Below are positions 34,383 to 43,344 of a stretch of DNA of 64,000 bases, in pieces (position 1 is the stretch's first letter; every line of letters starts with the position of its first letter). The notes under the pieces are model-generated. The model saw only the letters and a list, made by a program, of their open reading frames with translations, was not told where the DNA came from and did not search any database. Source of the DNA: Bacillus sp. es.036 (GTDB lineage: Bacteria > Bacillota > Bacilli > Bacillales > Guptibacillaceae); contig NZ_PDIZ01000001.1 of NCBI RefSeq assembly GCF_002563635.1, forward strand, positions 2,790,001 to 2,854,000, written 5' to 3'. A program made the position numbers and the translations under genes.

Positions 34383-34850
34383 CTACTTATTCTCATATTT
34401 AGCTGAAAGAAAGCCTAAAGTTGCCCCCAATATGGCTCCACCCAGAACCTCAACAGGTTGATGTCCAAGAAGCTCTTTCAACTCTTTTTCTCTTTCCACG
34501 AATTGCATACTGGGGTAATCACCAGAGATTGTCGCCAGGTTATCTTCTAAGTCGTTTACTAGAGCAGCAATTTCTCCAGTATGACGCCTAACTCCCTGAG
34601 CATCATACATCACAATCACCCCGAAAATAGTCGCAAGAGCCGTTTCTGTATGACGAGACCCTTTGTGTGATGCAATGTAAGAAGTAAGGGCTGCAACACC
34701 AGCGGAATGCGAACTCGGCATTCCACCGGTTGTCGCGACCTGTTTCAAATCCCATTCTCCTGATAACTTCTTATGCGTTAGGATCTTCAATCCTTGAGCA
34801 ATCGCAATTGACGAAACCGCCGTTAAAATTCCTCTGTTCATTTTTTGCAT
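34383..34850 (-). CDS. yuiD: Divergent PAP2 family membrane protein (YuiD-like)
   Basis: A 155-residue protein colinear with B. subtilis YuiD: TGGMPSSHSAGVAALTSYIA carries the phosphatase-type SxxxxxHxxxA motif, then MYDAQGVRRHTGEIA and KELLGHQPVEVLGG. Probably a lipid phosphatase-like membrane protein; activity unproven. ATG at 34850 is 9 nt after GGAGG and gives the usual family length; the frame extends to 35003 without support. Confidence 0.85.
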   Translation of the reverse strand: MQKMNRGILTAVSSIAIAQGLKILTHKKLSGEWDLKQVATTGGMPSSHSAGVAALTSYIASHKGSRHTETALATIFGVIVMYDAQGVRRHTGEIAALVNDLEDNLATISGDYPSMQFVEREKELKELLGHQPVEVLGGAILGATLGFLSAKYENK

Positions 34851-34968
34851 CTCTCTCATCCTCCACTTTGCTATCTTTTCTGCCCGAGCAGAATGTTCTA
34901 TTAGACGCATTACCCTTTTCAGAGGAATTCTACGCAGAGAGAGTGCTAATTTAGAAAACAAGTTGCTT

Positions 34969-35343
34969 TTATCTATGCTGATCAACAAGAATAGGATTGC
35001 CATCAGGGTCTTCTATTGTAAAACTCGCTGGCCCTTCACTTGATTCATCCGCTTCAGAAAGGATTTTTACACCGTTTTCTTTTAGCTTATTTTGAAGGAT
35101 TCGGACGTCCGTAAACGACTCAAGGTTTTCAGCGTTCTCATCCCAACCAGGATTAAACGTAAGCATATTTTTCTCAAACATTCCTTGGAAAAGGCCAATA
35201 ACTGTACTTCCATTCTTCATAATCAGCCAATTATGAGAGATATCTCCCCCTAACGATTGGAAACCTAATTTTTCATAAAAATTCTTTGACGCTTCAATAT
35301 CCTTCACACTTAAACTGACAGAAAAAGCCCCTAAATTCATCAT
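34969..35343 (-). CDS. VOC/glyoxalase-fold protein
   Basis: A 124-residue single-domain vicinal-oxygen-chelate protein: SVSLSVKDIEASKNFYEKLG at the start, GLFQGMFEKNMLTFNPGW in the middle and FTIEDPDGNPILVDQH at the end. Metal ligands of glyoxalase I are not all evident. Function could be resistance, dioxygenase-like or unknown. GGAGGAGG precedes the ATG. Confidence 0.85.
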   Translation of the reverse strand: MMNLGAFSVSLSVKDIEASKNFYEKLGFQSLGGDISHNWLIMKNGSTVIGLFQGMFEKNMLTFNPGWDENAENLESFTDVRILQNKLKENGVKILSEADESSEGPASFTIEDPDGNPILVDQHR

Positions 35344-35444
35344 TTCTACCTCCTCCTACTAGTTGCTACAAACGTTCTTCTACATTTCCACGTTTCTTAC
35401 CTTCTTTCAAACATGAAGTAAGATTTCCGCTTGTAGGGTTTTCA

Positions 35445-37367
35445 CTACTCTTCATAATCAATTTTCAAGCCATCCACATGCTTTCGATTCATCAATTTCT
35501 TTTTCTTTCTGTTCTCAACCGATTCAAAAAGGATATCAAAATCATAATTCTCAGGGTAAAGTTCGCTTGCAGGCAGAAGGAGTTTTAATCGCTTCGCATG
35601 AATCGTCTCTTTTTTGCCATTCATCATGACAATCACGTTCCCAAACTCATCAATCGGTTTGTAAACAATTCCTTTTTCCTCCATAGAAGGTATCGCCACG
35701 CTGTCTCCAATGGCAAACTGTTCAAAGTGCTTTTCAACCTGTACTTTTTGCCGTCGCGGTTGATCATCGACCTTTTTACTTTTCAACTGTTGTTCATAGT
35801 GCCAATCGCGCTGATCTCGCTTATCGTAAGTTTGCTTCTCCTGATACGTAATCTCATGTGCCCGTTCAATGATGGCAGGATGCATGCCAAGCCGAAGTGC
35901 AATTGCGAATGCCTGACTTTCACCGGGTATGCCTATGCGAAGCTTAAACGTTGGCCGCAAGGATTCTGGATCAAACTCCATGGATCCATTCTCGAAATCA
36001 GGATGGGCAGATGCAAAATTCTTCATCTCGCTATAATGCGTCGTAGAAAGAATGGTTGCGCCAAGGCGATTTAATTGTTCTAAAATCGATACAGCAATTC
36101 CCATCCCTTCACCAGGGTCTGTGCCTGAACCAAGTTCATCTAGAATGACAAGAGCATCAGGTCCAGCATCTTGTAAAATGGTAATGATATTCGAAATTCG
36201 TGAAGAGAAGGTACTTAACGATTGTTCAATACTCTGTCCATCGCCAATATCAACGAGAATGGCACCAAACATTCCAAACAAAGAAGACTTTTCAGCCGGA
36301 ATGTGTAAGCCACATTGCACCATCATCGCAAGAAGACCGACTGTTTTAATGGCAACGGTTTTCCCTCCTGTATTAGGGCCTGTAATGACTAAACCTTTAT
36401 ACCCTTTCCCAAGTTCAAGAGTTAGAGGAACTGCTTCTTTTGCTAATAAAGGATGACGACCATTGCGTAGTTCAATCATCGGCTCAGGTGATAGCTGAAC
36501 TTGACTGCCATCAATCGCTACACTATATTTAGCTTTGGCAAAAATATAATCATAGTGCGTCATCGTTTCAATGTTAATGGAGATCTCCTGTGCATATCGC
36601 TCCACTTCTCCAGTTAGCCTGCTCAGAATGCGCTGTTCCTCTAGGTATTCATCTGCTTTTAATTCATTTAAATCTACTTGAACTTTCCGAACTTCTTCTG
36701 GCTCAATGTATACGGTCGACCCACTTGACGATTGGTCATGTACCGTTCCTTTGATTTGTTTACGATATTCCTTTTTCACTGCTACAACATAATGACCGTT
36801 ACGATCACTAATAATGGTATCCTGGAGAGCTTTTCGTTTCGATGATGAGCGCAAAATTTGGTTGAGTTTCTCCTTCACCCTTTCTTCATATACAGTTATT
36901 TTCTTTCTTATTCTACCTAACTCTTTACTCGCTAGATCGTCAATTTCTCCATTTCGTATCGCTCGTTTCAACTCTTCTTCTAGATCCGTCAGTTCATAAA
37001 GAGAATGCACATAGCTTGAAATCGTAGGAGCTAACCACTCTTTCCCTGCCATAAACTGCTTCATTTTCCGCCCACTTTCAATCAAATCAAGTACGGTTGT
37101 GAGCTGGTCAGGTCGTAATGCAACTCCCTTGTTTAGTTGCTTCATCACTTGAATAATGCCATGAAGACCATGAAGAGGAACGCTTGAACTCTTTTGGATA
37201 ATGCCTTTTGCCTCGGTTGTTTCATTTAATCTGTTTTGTACCACATGCTTATCATGTGAGGGTTTCATTTTCTGAATCTCACCTTTCGCTTCTTCAGAAA
37301 GCGCATAGTAGGCGATCTCGCTCCGAATTTTATCAAATTCAAGTGTTTTCATCGTTTGTTCGTTCAA
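35445..37367 (-). CDS. MutS2-like ATPase lacking the Smr nuclease domain
   Basis: A 640-residue MutS2 relative. N-terminal clamp and core (MKTLEFDKIRSEIAYYALS), the long coiled lever, then the ATPase: Walker A ITGPNTGGKTVAIKTVG, SSRISNIITIL, Walker B LVILDELGSGTDPGEGMG and the STTHYSEMKNFA switch. Usual MutS2 is about 780 residues and ends in a KOW-Smr nuclease; here a KOW-like part (FAIGDSVAIPSMEEKGIVYK) remains but no Smr, and only 100 nt separate it from the next gene. TTG at 37367 follows AGGAGG by 7 nt. Likely a specialised paralogue acting on recombination or stalled ribosomes. Confidence 0.85.
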   Translation of the reverse strand: MNEQTMKTLEFDKIRSEIAYYALSEEAKGEIQKMKPSHDKHVVQNRLNETTEAKGIIQKSSSVPLHGLHGIIQVMKQLNKGVALRPDQLTTVLDLIESGRKMKQFMAGKEWLAPTISSYVHSLYELTDLEEELKRAIRNGEIDDLASKELGRIRKKITVYEERVKEKLNQILRSSSKRKALQDTIISDRNGHYVVAVKKEYRKQIKGTVHDQSSSGSTVYIEPEEVRKVQVDLNELKADEYLEEQRILSRLTGEVERYAQEISINIETMTHYDYIFAKAKYSVAIDGSQVQLSPEPMIELRNGRHPLLAKEAVPLTLELGKGYKGLVITGPNTGGKTVAIKTVGLLAMMVQCGLHIPAEKSSLFGMFGAILVDIGDGQSIEQSLSTFSSRISNIITILQDAGPDALVILDELGSGTDPGEGMGIAVSILEQLNRLGATILSTTHYSEMKNFASAHPDFENGSMEFDPESLRPTFKLRIGIPGESQAFAIALRLGMHPAIIERAHEITYQEKQTYDKRDQRDWHYEQQLKSKKVDDQPRRQKVQVEKHFEQFAIGDSVAIPSMEEKGIVYKPIDEFGNVIVMMNGKKETIHAKRLKLLLPASELYPENYDFDILFESVENRKKKKLMNRKHVDGLKIDYEE

Positions 37368-37454
37368 TTTTCTTCCTCCTAGATTGTTCTTTATTTCTCC
37401 GATAAAGCATTTGTTCAATTAACATACATACACACCCTTTCTCCTTCAACGAAA

Positions 37455-37496
37455 AAAAGAGCTACAAATGAACACAGGTTCACTCGTAGCTCTTTT
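37455..37496 (-). terminator. Terminator/attenuator before the MutS2-like gene
   Basis: Long stem AAAAGAGCTAC / GTAGCTCTTTT with inner GAAC/GTTC pairing and TTTTTTTCG following on the minus strand. It lies between the sRNA terminator and the MutS2-like start, so read-through could be attenuated here. Confidence 0.75.
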
Positions 37497-37539
37497 ATAA
37501 AAGGGTAGACTTCCCCATTCCCATGCTTAAAAAAGCATA

Positions 37540-37772
37540 TAAAAAGCCGCGCACAGAGGCGCAGCTGGAATGGTCGTCATCATTCATGAGCTTAATCTGT
37601 GTTCTTAACTAAATTGACAGAAGGCATAATTAAATAAGCATAGTATTTATGCGTCTTTAAAAACCATACTGTCTATAAAATTACGTTAGTTAAGAATCAC
37701 CGATAACATAAACTTTTCCCCTTTTTCTTTTCAGGTTACACTTATTATAAGGGAGGGTGTCACTTCTTTCAA
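37540..37772 (-). ncRNA. Candidate structured small RNA with own promoter
   Basis: Minus strand: -35 TTGAAA (37772-37767), 17-bp spacer, -10 TATAAT (37749-37744), so the start is near 37737. The transcript would run about 200 nt to a terminator stem AGC-GCGC / GCGC-GCT followed by TTTTT at 37550-37540. Inside, TTCTTAACTAA (37695-37685) pairs perfectly with TTAGTTAAGAA (37612-37602), and GACAG pairs with CTGTC further in. A 30-codon frame (MNDDDHSSCASVRGF...) spans the terminator but has no ribosome site. It matches no riboswitch I know. 6S-like or regulatory RNA is possible. Confidence 0.5.
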
Positions 37773-37780
37773 GCCCAGAT

Positions 37781-38554
37781 TTAAAAGGCGTGAGAAGTTG
37801 TCCCACCATCAATGATAAGATTCTGCCCTGTTGTATAGCTAGAATAAGGTGAAGCGAGATAAAGAACAGCAGGAATTAGCTCCTCCAATTGACCAATACG
37901 ATGCATCGGATTACTGTTCTTAATTTTATTTAAAAGGATCGGGTTCTCAAGCGCTTTTTCGTTAAATGGTGTTTTTATGAAACCAGGACTAATCGCATTC
38001 ACGGTAATGCCAAGCGGAGATAGCTCTTGTGCTAGCTGTTTCGACAATTGTGCAACTGCCGCTTTGCTTGGGCCATAAGGTGTGGAAAATGGCAGGCCAA
38101 CTTCACTTGCCATCGATGCAATGTTAATAATTCGTGATCCTTGTTGTTCTTTCAAATCAGGGAGAACTGCTCTTGTCATCATATAAACAGATTTCACATT
38201 TGTTTCCATCACGTCATCCCATTCACTAGGTTCCAACTCTTCGATCGATTTACGCACCGTTTTACCTGCATTATTAATAAGAATAGTAATCGAACCAAGC
38301 TTCTCATGGATATCAGTTACGAATTCTTTAATACTCTCTTCCTTTGTAACATCATAAGCAAATGGAAGAACTGTTCCATTTGTTTCTTTGCTTAATTCTT
38401 CTGCCGTTTCTTCAAGTATATTTGAGGTTCGTCCTACTATAGCAACTTTAGCACCAGCTTCAGAGAGAGCACGAGCCATTGCTTTTCCAATCCCTCTTGC
38501 TCCACCCGTAACGACGGCTAGCTTGTTTGATAGATCAAAATACTTCATTTTCAA
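37781..38554 (-). CDS. Short-chain dehydrogenase/reductase
   Basis: A 257-residue classical SDR: TGGARGIG cofactor motif, NNAGKTVRKS, catalytic Ser in NIASMAS and YGPSK, and SPGFIKTPFNEKAL near the end. Closest to gluconate 5-dehydrogenase and 3-oxoacyl reductase types; the substrate cannot be decided. Good AGGAGG before ATG. It has no terminator before the sRNA promoter that overlaps its 3' flank. Confidence 0.87.
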   Translation of the reverse strand: MKMKYFDLSNKLAVVTGGARGIGKAMARALSEAGAKVAIVGRTSNILEETAEELSKETNGTVLPFAYDVTKEESIKEFVTDIHEKLGSITILINNAGKTVRKSIEELEPSEWDDVMETNVKSVYMMTRAVLPDLKEQQGSRIINIASMASEVGLPFSTPYGPSKAAVAQLSKQLAQELSPLGITVNAISPGFIKTPFNEKALENPILLNKIKNSNPMHRIGQLEELIPAVLYLASPYSSYTTGQNLIIDGGTTSHAF

Positions 38555-38746
38555 CCTCCTCCTCTACTTTCTCTACCATACAAAAGAAATTTATTTTCTT
38601 CGACTCAAATGCATTACATCGAACAAGAAAGCGCTTTTTTTCTATCATTCGACAATTTTCAGAAAAAAATTATTTTGTATTATAAAGGTTATTGTGGTAA
38701 TTTGTTAGAATATTTAGTATTAACATACATAAAGGAGGAGTTCTTA

Positions 38747-40099
38747 TTGGAAGCAGCATTAAATAGTATTAGTGGATTCGTGTGGGGGTGGCCCTTGCTC
38801 ATCCTGCTCGTTGGAACGGGTATTTACCTCACGATCCGTCTTGGTTTTCTCCAATTCACCATGCTTCCATATGCGTTGAAGCAAGCCTTCACGAAGAAGC
38901 AAGATAAAACATCTGAAGGGGATATTTCTCATTTCCAGGCTTTAATGACAGCCCTTGCTGCTACAATCGGAACAGGTAATATCGCCGGTGTTGCAACAGC
39001 GGTTTTCGTGGGGGGACCTGGTGCTGTTCTTTGGATGTGGATCAGCGCGCTCTTCGGAATGGCCACAAAATATGCAGAAGCCATTCTCGCAGTTAAATAC
39101 CGCTCTGTGAACGCAAAAGGTGAAATGTCAGGTGGACCGATGTACTACCTTGATAAAGGCCTTAATATGAAATGGCTTGGTATGATCTTTGCATTCTTTG
39201 GTGCTTTTGCTGCATTTGGTATTGGTAATATGGTGCAATCCAACTCAGTTGCTGATGCAGTGGCTACTTTTGGTATTGCACCTTGGATTACCGGTCTTGT
39301 CTTAATGTTTTTCACTGGAATGGTTATTCTTGGTGGAATAAAAAGCATTGGTAAAGTAACAGCTTACTTCGTTCCTGTCATGGCCTTATTTTATGTTATC
39401 GGAGGACTAGTTGTTATTTTCATGAACCTTGAGCTTGTGCCTGCTGCTGTATCGCTTATTTTCTCAGATGCCTTTACAGGTGAAGCTGCTGCTGGTGGTG
39501 CGATTGGTGCCGTTATTCGTTACGGTGTAGCGCGTGGTGTATTCTCGAATGAAGCTGGGCTTGGTTCCGCTCCAATTGCTGCTGCAGCTGCGAAAACCGA
39601 TTATCCAGGTCGTCAGGCTCTTGTATCAATGACCCAGGTTTTCATTGATACGATTGTTGTCTGTTCCATCACTGGAATCGCGCTCGTTATGGGAGACCTT
39701 TACGGAGGCGACTTGAATGGTGCTGCGTTAACAACGGCAACATTTGAAAAGTTCCTTGGCGTTCCTGGTGCACTTATTGTTACGATTGGTCTTATTCTTT
39801 TTGCTTATTCTACTGTTCTTGGCTGGTCGTATTACGGAGAAAAGTGCTTCTCATATCTGTTTGGAGACGCATCGATCAAATATTATCGCTTCGTTTTCGT
39901 ATTAGCCGTTTTTGTAGGAACAACGTTAAAACTAAACGTTGTTTGGTTACTTGCAGATATCTTCAATGGCTTAATGGCACTACCAAACTTAATTGGCCTA
40001 CTCGGTCTATCTGGGGTTGTGGTTGCTGAGACAAAACGTTTCCTTGAGAAAGTAAAGGAAGAAAAACGTGAGGCGCATTCCACAGGCGTTTCAAATTAA
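38747..40099 (+). CDS. AgcS family alanine/glycine:cation symporter
   Basis: A 450-residue symporter with TALAATIGTGNIAGVATAV, GGPGAVLWMWISALFGMATKYAE and SNEAGLGSAPIAAAAAKTDYP. It is a paralogue of the 29455 gene. TTG at 38747 lies 8 nt after AAAGGAGG and gives the normal N-terminus; the frame is open back to 38609 without support. Ends in a very strong terminator. Confidence 0.92.
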   Translation: MEAALNSISGFVWGWPLLILLVGTGIYLTIRLGFLQFTMLPYALKQAFTKKQDKTSEGDISHFQALMTALAATIGTGNIAGVATAVFVGGPGAVLWMWISALFGMATKYAEAILAVKYRSVNAKGEMSGGPMYYLDKGLNMKWLGMIFAFFGAFAAFGIGNMVQSNSVADAVATFGIAPWITGLVLMFFTGMVILGGIKSIGKVTAYFVPVMALFYVIGGLVVIFMNLELVPAAVSLIFSDAFTGEAAAGGAIGAVIRYGVARGVFSNEAGLGSAPIAAAAAKTDYPGRQALVSMTQVFIDTIVVCSITGIALVMGDLYGGDLNGAALTTATFEKFLGVPGALIVTIGLILFAYSTVLGWSYYGEKCFSYLFGDASIKYYRFVFVLAVFVGTTLKLNVVWLLADIFNGLMALPNLIGLLGLSGVVVAETKRFLEKVKEEKREAHSTGVSN

Positions 40100-40133
40100 A
40101 AAGGTGTCGGGGGAAATGCCCCCGACACCTTTT
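40100..40133. terminator. Bidirectional terminator
   Basis: Stem AAAAGGTGTCGGGGG / CCCCCGACACCTTTT between converging genes. Confidence 0.9.
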
Positions 40134-40134
40134 C

Positions 40135-41889
40135 TTATGAGCTTTCTTCCATTTGAAACTGTTGTTGCGCGAGTTCCTTATACAGATTGCTGTTCATAAA
40201 CAATTCTTCATGAGTACCTTGAGCGGATACTTTTCCATTTTCCATTACCAATATTTGATCTGCATGGACAACCGTTGAAAGACGATGAGCAATCACAATT
40301 GTCGTTCGATCTTTCATTAAATTGTTTAAGGCACGTTGCACTTGAACTTCTGACGTACTATCAAGACTAGACGTCGCTTCGTCTAACAAAAGGATAGATG
40401 GATTTCGTACAATTGCTCGAGCAATGGCGATCCGCTGGCGTTGACCACCTGAAAGCTTGATTCCTCTTTCGCCAATTTCAGTATCAAGTCCATTCGGAAG
40501 ATCCTGTATGAAAGGAAGGGCATATGCCTGGCTGGCTGCGACTTCAATATCCTGATCCGAAACCTCTTTCTCCAACCCATATACAATATTTTTTTTAATC
40601 GTTCCGGCTATGAGTGGACTCTCCTGTGAGACATAGCCGATTTGCTTCCGCCAGGACACAAGTGAAAAGCGACTGATCTCATTATCTCCTAGTTTAATTT
40701 CTCCTTCTTGTGGTCGATAAAAGCGTTCAATCAAAGAAAAAGTCGTTGTTTTTCCGCTACCGCTAGGCCCAACAATAGCTGTAACCTTACCTGGTGGCAC
40801 TTCAAAAGATGCTTTTTTCAAGACCATTTCTTTCCCATATGAAAATTCAACATTATTAAATGAAAGGACTTGTGCCGGGTTTTTGACTTCTTCTCCATTT
40901 AGTCGCTCTTCACTCTCATGATCAAGTAAGAATTGGAGACGTTCTGTTGCGCCCATCGCTTTTTGAATGGCTGTTAGAAAACGCGCCATCGAACTAAACG
41001 GAATAATGATTTGAAACAAGTATAAAAGAAAGGCAACGAGTTCTCCTGCCGTTAATTCTCCTGTCGACACACGTACGCCGCCATATCCAACAATAATGAC
41101 GAGCACCCCCATCAACAGTAGTGTCATAAGAGGCATGAGGAGCGCATAAATTTTTGCTTCTTTCATACTATAGCCAAAAACATTTTTTATGCCATTCTTT
41201 CCGTTCTCCTCTTCCACATTTTCTGCCATGGAGAATTTCACGAGCCGAACTTCTGATAACACTTGAGTAATCGTTGCCGTGAATTTGGCCGTTTCTTCCT
41301 GCAAACCTTTTGATACTTTATACATTCTCTTTCCGATAAAACGAATGCCAATCATCATAATTGGAACGACAGCAAGTAAGATCGCCGTTAATTTCCAATC
41401 TAAGTAAAGTAAAATCCCTATCGAACCGACAATGGAGAGCGTGCTCGTTAACAAACTAATCAAATGATTTGATACGAGATCTTTGATAACCCCTGTATCG
41501 TTTACAATCCGACTCGTCGTATCGCCCACACGATTTTGATCAAAGTACTCAACTTGAAGAGAAAGCACTTTCTTCATTAAACGCTCCCTTAAACGAGCCA
41601 CGACTGTTTCACCGATATATAAGAGCAAATACATGGATAAACCCGAAAAAATCGCTTGAACGATAAAAGCAGCAATTAATAACGTAATAACCCCTGATGA
41701 AAGCGTGCTTCCTGAAAGCTGATCCACTAGATTTTTCGTAAAAAATGGAACAATTAATCCAGCGATCGTTCCAATCGTACTCATCGCAATGGCTGCTGCT
41801 ACGAGAGGTTTCGACGGGTTTGTATCTCGGATTAGTTTTGAAAGCCCACGCCAGTTCATCTTTTTATCTTGATCGACTACCTTTGCCAT
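40135..41889 (-). CDS. bmrA: ABC exporter, BmrA multidrug type
   Basis: A 584-residue half-transporter: six membrane helices to about residue 310, then the ATPase with Walker A VGPSGSGKTTTF, signature LSGGQRQRIAIARAI, Walker B LLLDEATSSLD and switch AHRLSTVVHADQI. It works as a homodimer exporting drugs or lipids, with the intracellular coupling motif QVEYFDQNRVGDTTSR. ATG at 41889 follows GGGGG by 6 nt. No regulator adjoins; the assignment to bmrA rests on overall likeness. Confidence 0.82.
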   Translation of the reverse strand: MAKVVDQDKKMNWRGLSKLIRDTNPSKPLVAAAIAMSTIGTIAGLIVPFFTKNLVDQLSGSTLSSGVITLLIAAFIVQAIFSGLSMYLLLYIGETVVARLRERLMKKVLSLQVEYFDQNRVGDTTSRIVNDTGVIKDLVSNHLISLLTSTLSIVGSIGILLYLDWKLTAILLAVVPIMMIGIRFIGKRMYKVSKGLQEETAKFTATITQVLSEVRLVKFSMAENVEEENGKNGIKNVFGYSMKEAKIYALLMPLMTLLLMGVLVIIVGYGGVRVSTGELTAGELVAFLLYLFQIIIPFSSMARFLTAIQKAMGATERLQFLLDHESEERLNGEEVKNPAQVLSFNNVEFSYGKEMVLKKASFEVPPGKVTAIVGPSGSGKTTTFSLIERFYRPQEGEIKLGDNEISRFSLVSWRKQIGYVSQESPLIAGTIKKNIVYGLEKEVSDQDIEVAASQAYALPFIQDLPNGLDTEIGERGIKLSGGQRQRIAIARAIVRNPSILLLDEATSSLDSTSEVQVQRALNNLMKDRTTIVIAHRLSTVVHADQILVMENGKVSAQGTHEELFMNSNLYKELAQQQFQMEESS

Positions 41890-41995
41890 TCTCATCCCCC
41901 TTGTACTCTCTTCTTAGTATACCGTCTTTACAAATAAAATCATGAAGATAAATTCGTTTTAGATGTACCGTCACGCATCTACTATTCCCCAATAG

Positions 41996-42025
41996 AAAAA
42001 GGAAGGGACGCTGCCCTTCCTTTTT
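41996..42025 (-). terminator. Terminator of the nitroreductase gene
   Basis: Stem AAAAAGGAAGGG / CCCTTCCTTTTT. Confidence 0.87.
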
Positions 42026-42038
42026 CATTCATCTTCAA

Positions 42039-42674
42039 TTAGAAACTTTCTTTCACTACCATGCGCTCAATTGGGAAACGTCCTGTTCCATGCGCTTCAG
42101 CAGCGGCTTTCCCAACAGAAATAAGCATCGTCGGAACATACCGTGCAGGGATGTTAAATTCTTCAACAAGTGCAACTGGATTAAATCCGCCCATTGCAAC
42201 TGTGTCATAATCTTTTGCTTTTGCAGCTAGCATCAACTGCATAGCAGCTAGTGAACTATTTTTGATCGCTTCACTTAATGCAAATCCTTCTCGCTCATAT
42301 GCACGGTTTATTTGACCAACTAGCGTTTCCTTCACAGCGTTGTCCATATAACCTAATTCAACAGCCTGGCCATATATTTCTTCTGCATGCAAGTTAGCTT
42401 CAAGGTCACCAAGGATCACAATGGTAGCTGAGCTATCAACAATTTGTTGTTGATTAAAAGCAATCGGTAGAAGCTTTTCTTTCTGTTCGTCACTTTCAAT
42501 AACAAGGAATTTCCAATGTTGTAGATTCCATGAAGACGGTGCTTCAATCGTAGCATTTAGCATTTCATTCATCACATCTTCAGGAATCTTGACACCTTTT
42601 TCAAACTTTCGTACAGAATGACGATCTTTCATTACATCTAAAACACTTTGATTTTCCTGTACACTTACCGACAT
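42039..42674 (-). CDS. Nitroreductase/quinone reductase, YodC type
   Basis: A 211-residue FMN nitroreductase with RHSVRKFEKGVKI (phosphate-binding), APSSWNLQHWKFLVIES and LAAKAKDYDTVAMGGFNP, strongly like B. subtilis YodC. It reduces quinones and nitro compounds with NAD(P)H. The promoter region bears the AACTGTAAA element and 19-bp operator shared by three further genes up to 45.3 kb, so it belongs to a local redox regulon probably governed by the nearby Rrf2 protein. Confidence 0.9.
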   Translation of the reverse strand: MSVSVQENQSVLDVMKDRHSVRKFEKGVKIPEDVMNEMLNATIEAPSSWNLQHWKFLVIESDEQKEKLLPIAFNQQQIVDSSATIVILGDLEANLHAEEIYGQAVELGYMDNAVKETLVGQINRAYEREGFALSEAIKNSSLAAMQLMLAAKAKDYDTVAMGGFNPVALVEEFNIPARYVPTMLISVGKAAAEAHGTGRFPIERMVVKESF

Positions 42675-42739
42675 GTTTGTTTCTCTCCTTTGAACCTATC
42701 AATAATTTTCTCTTTGTCTACTTTCTTCACCATTTATAC

Positions 42740-42758
42740 AGTAACACATTTATTTACA
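42740..42758 (-). promoter_or_regulatory. Shared operator, copy 1 (nitroreductase)
   Basis: AGTAAC-N7-TTTACA, a relaxed form of TGTAAW-N7-WTTACA. On the minus strand AACTGTAAA follows the probable -35 region by 5 nt. Confidence 0.5.
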
Positions 42759-42776
42759 GTTAGAAAACAGAAATTG

Positions 42777-43274
42777 CTAGCAGTTGTGGCAGTATCTACC
42801 CTTCTTGCCATTGTTTTTATTTACCCAGTTTTGAACCCCACTCTTCACATGTTGGATAAACGAAGGTGCTTTTCTTTCTGGAAAATCCAGCGTTAGTTTT
42901 AGCTTAGATAATTCAGCTGTTAACTTGATTGCTAATTCAGGATAAGCTAAATATAGTGCACGGTAAGACGTTTGATCTAATTGAATGAGCTCAACATCAG
43001 TAACCGTTTTGGCATACAAATTTTGATGTACAAAAATCGAGCGGTTTCCGAGAACATCATTTGCCCCAAGAACGGCAAGCGGCTCTTCCATATTATCAGC
43101 ATGATAAATTGCAATGCTTCCACTTCTAATAATGTAGACATCACGATTTGTATGCTCTGGCTTAATCAAAAACCTACTTTTGTTTCGCTTCATTAACTGA
43201 CCCGATCTCTCTAATCGATTCCAATCTTTCATATTAAGCTTACTTTCGTTTTTTGCCACCAGACTTGTACTCAT
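42777..43274 (-). CDS. Cyclic-nucleotide-binding-fold protein without DNA-binding domain
   Basis: A 165-residue protein whose residues about 25-125 form a cNMP/CRP-type beta barrel (NRDVYIIRSGSIAIYHADN, LAVLGANDVLGNRSIF). Unlike CRP or FNR it has no helix-turn-helix; it ends in a basic tail with CHNC. It might sense a ligand or redox state through the two cysteines. It shares the operator motif with its neighbours. Function unknown. Confidence 0.72.
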   Translation of the reverse strand: MSTSLVAKNESKLNMKDWNRLERSGQLMKRNKSRFLIKPEHTNRDVYIIRSGSIAIYHADNMEEPLAVLGANDVLGNRSIFVHQNLYAKTVTDVELIQLDQTSYRALYLAYPELAIKLTAELSKLKLTLDFPERKAPSFIQHVKSGVQNWVNKNNGKKGRYCHNC

Positions 43275-43298
43275 GTCTGCTCACCCCCATTAGGTTAT

Positions 43299-43317
43299 TG
43301 GAATATTTTTTATTACA
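43299..43317 (-). promoter_or_regulatory. Shared operator, copy 2 (cNMP-fold gene)
   Basis: TGGAAT-N7-ATTACA; one mismatch to the perfect copies. On the minus strand it contains AACTGTAAT next to a probable -35. Confidence 0.5.
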
Positions 43318-43344
43318 GTTACAATATAAAACAAAAACAATCGT

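Noticed and set aside
35344-35444. Frameshifted Smr domain behind the MutS2-like gene
   Set aside because: Only about 100 nt lie between the genes, too short for a Smr domain, and no Smr motif is seen in any frame.
37501-37590. Thirty-codon peptide gene inside the candidate sRNA
   Set aside because: It lacks a ribosome site and runs through the terminator hairpin, so I keep the RNA call and do not annotate a gene.
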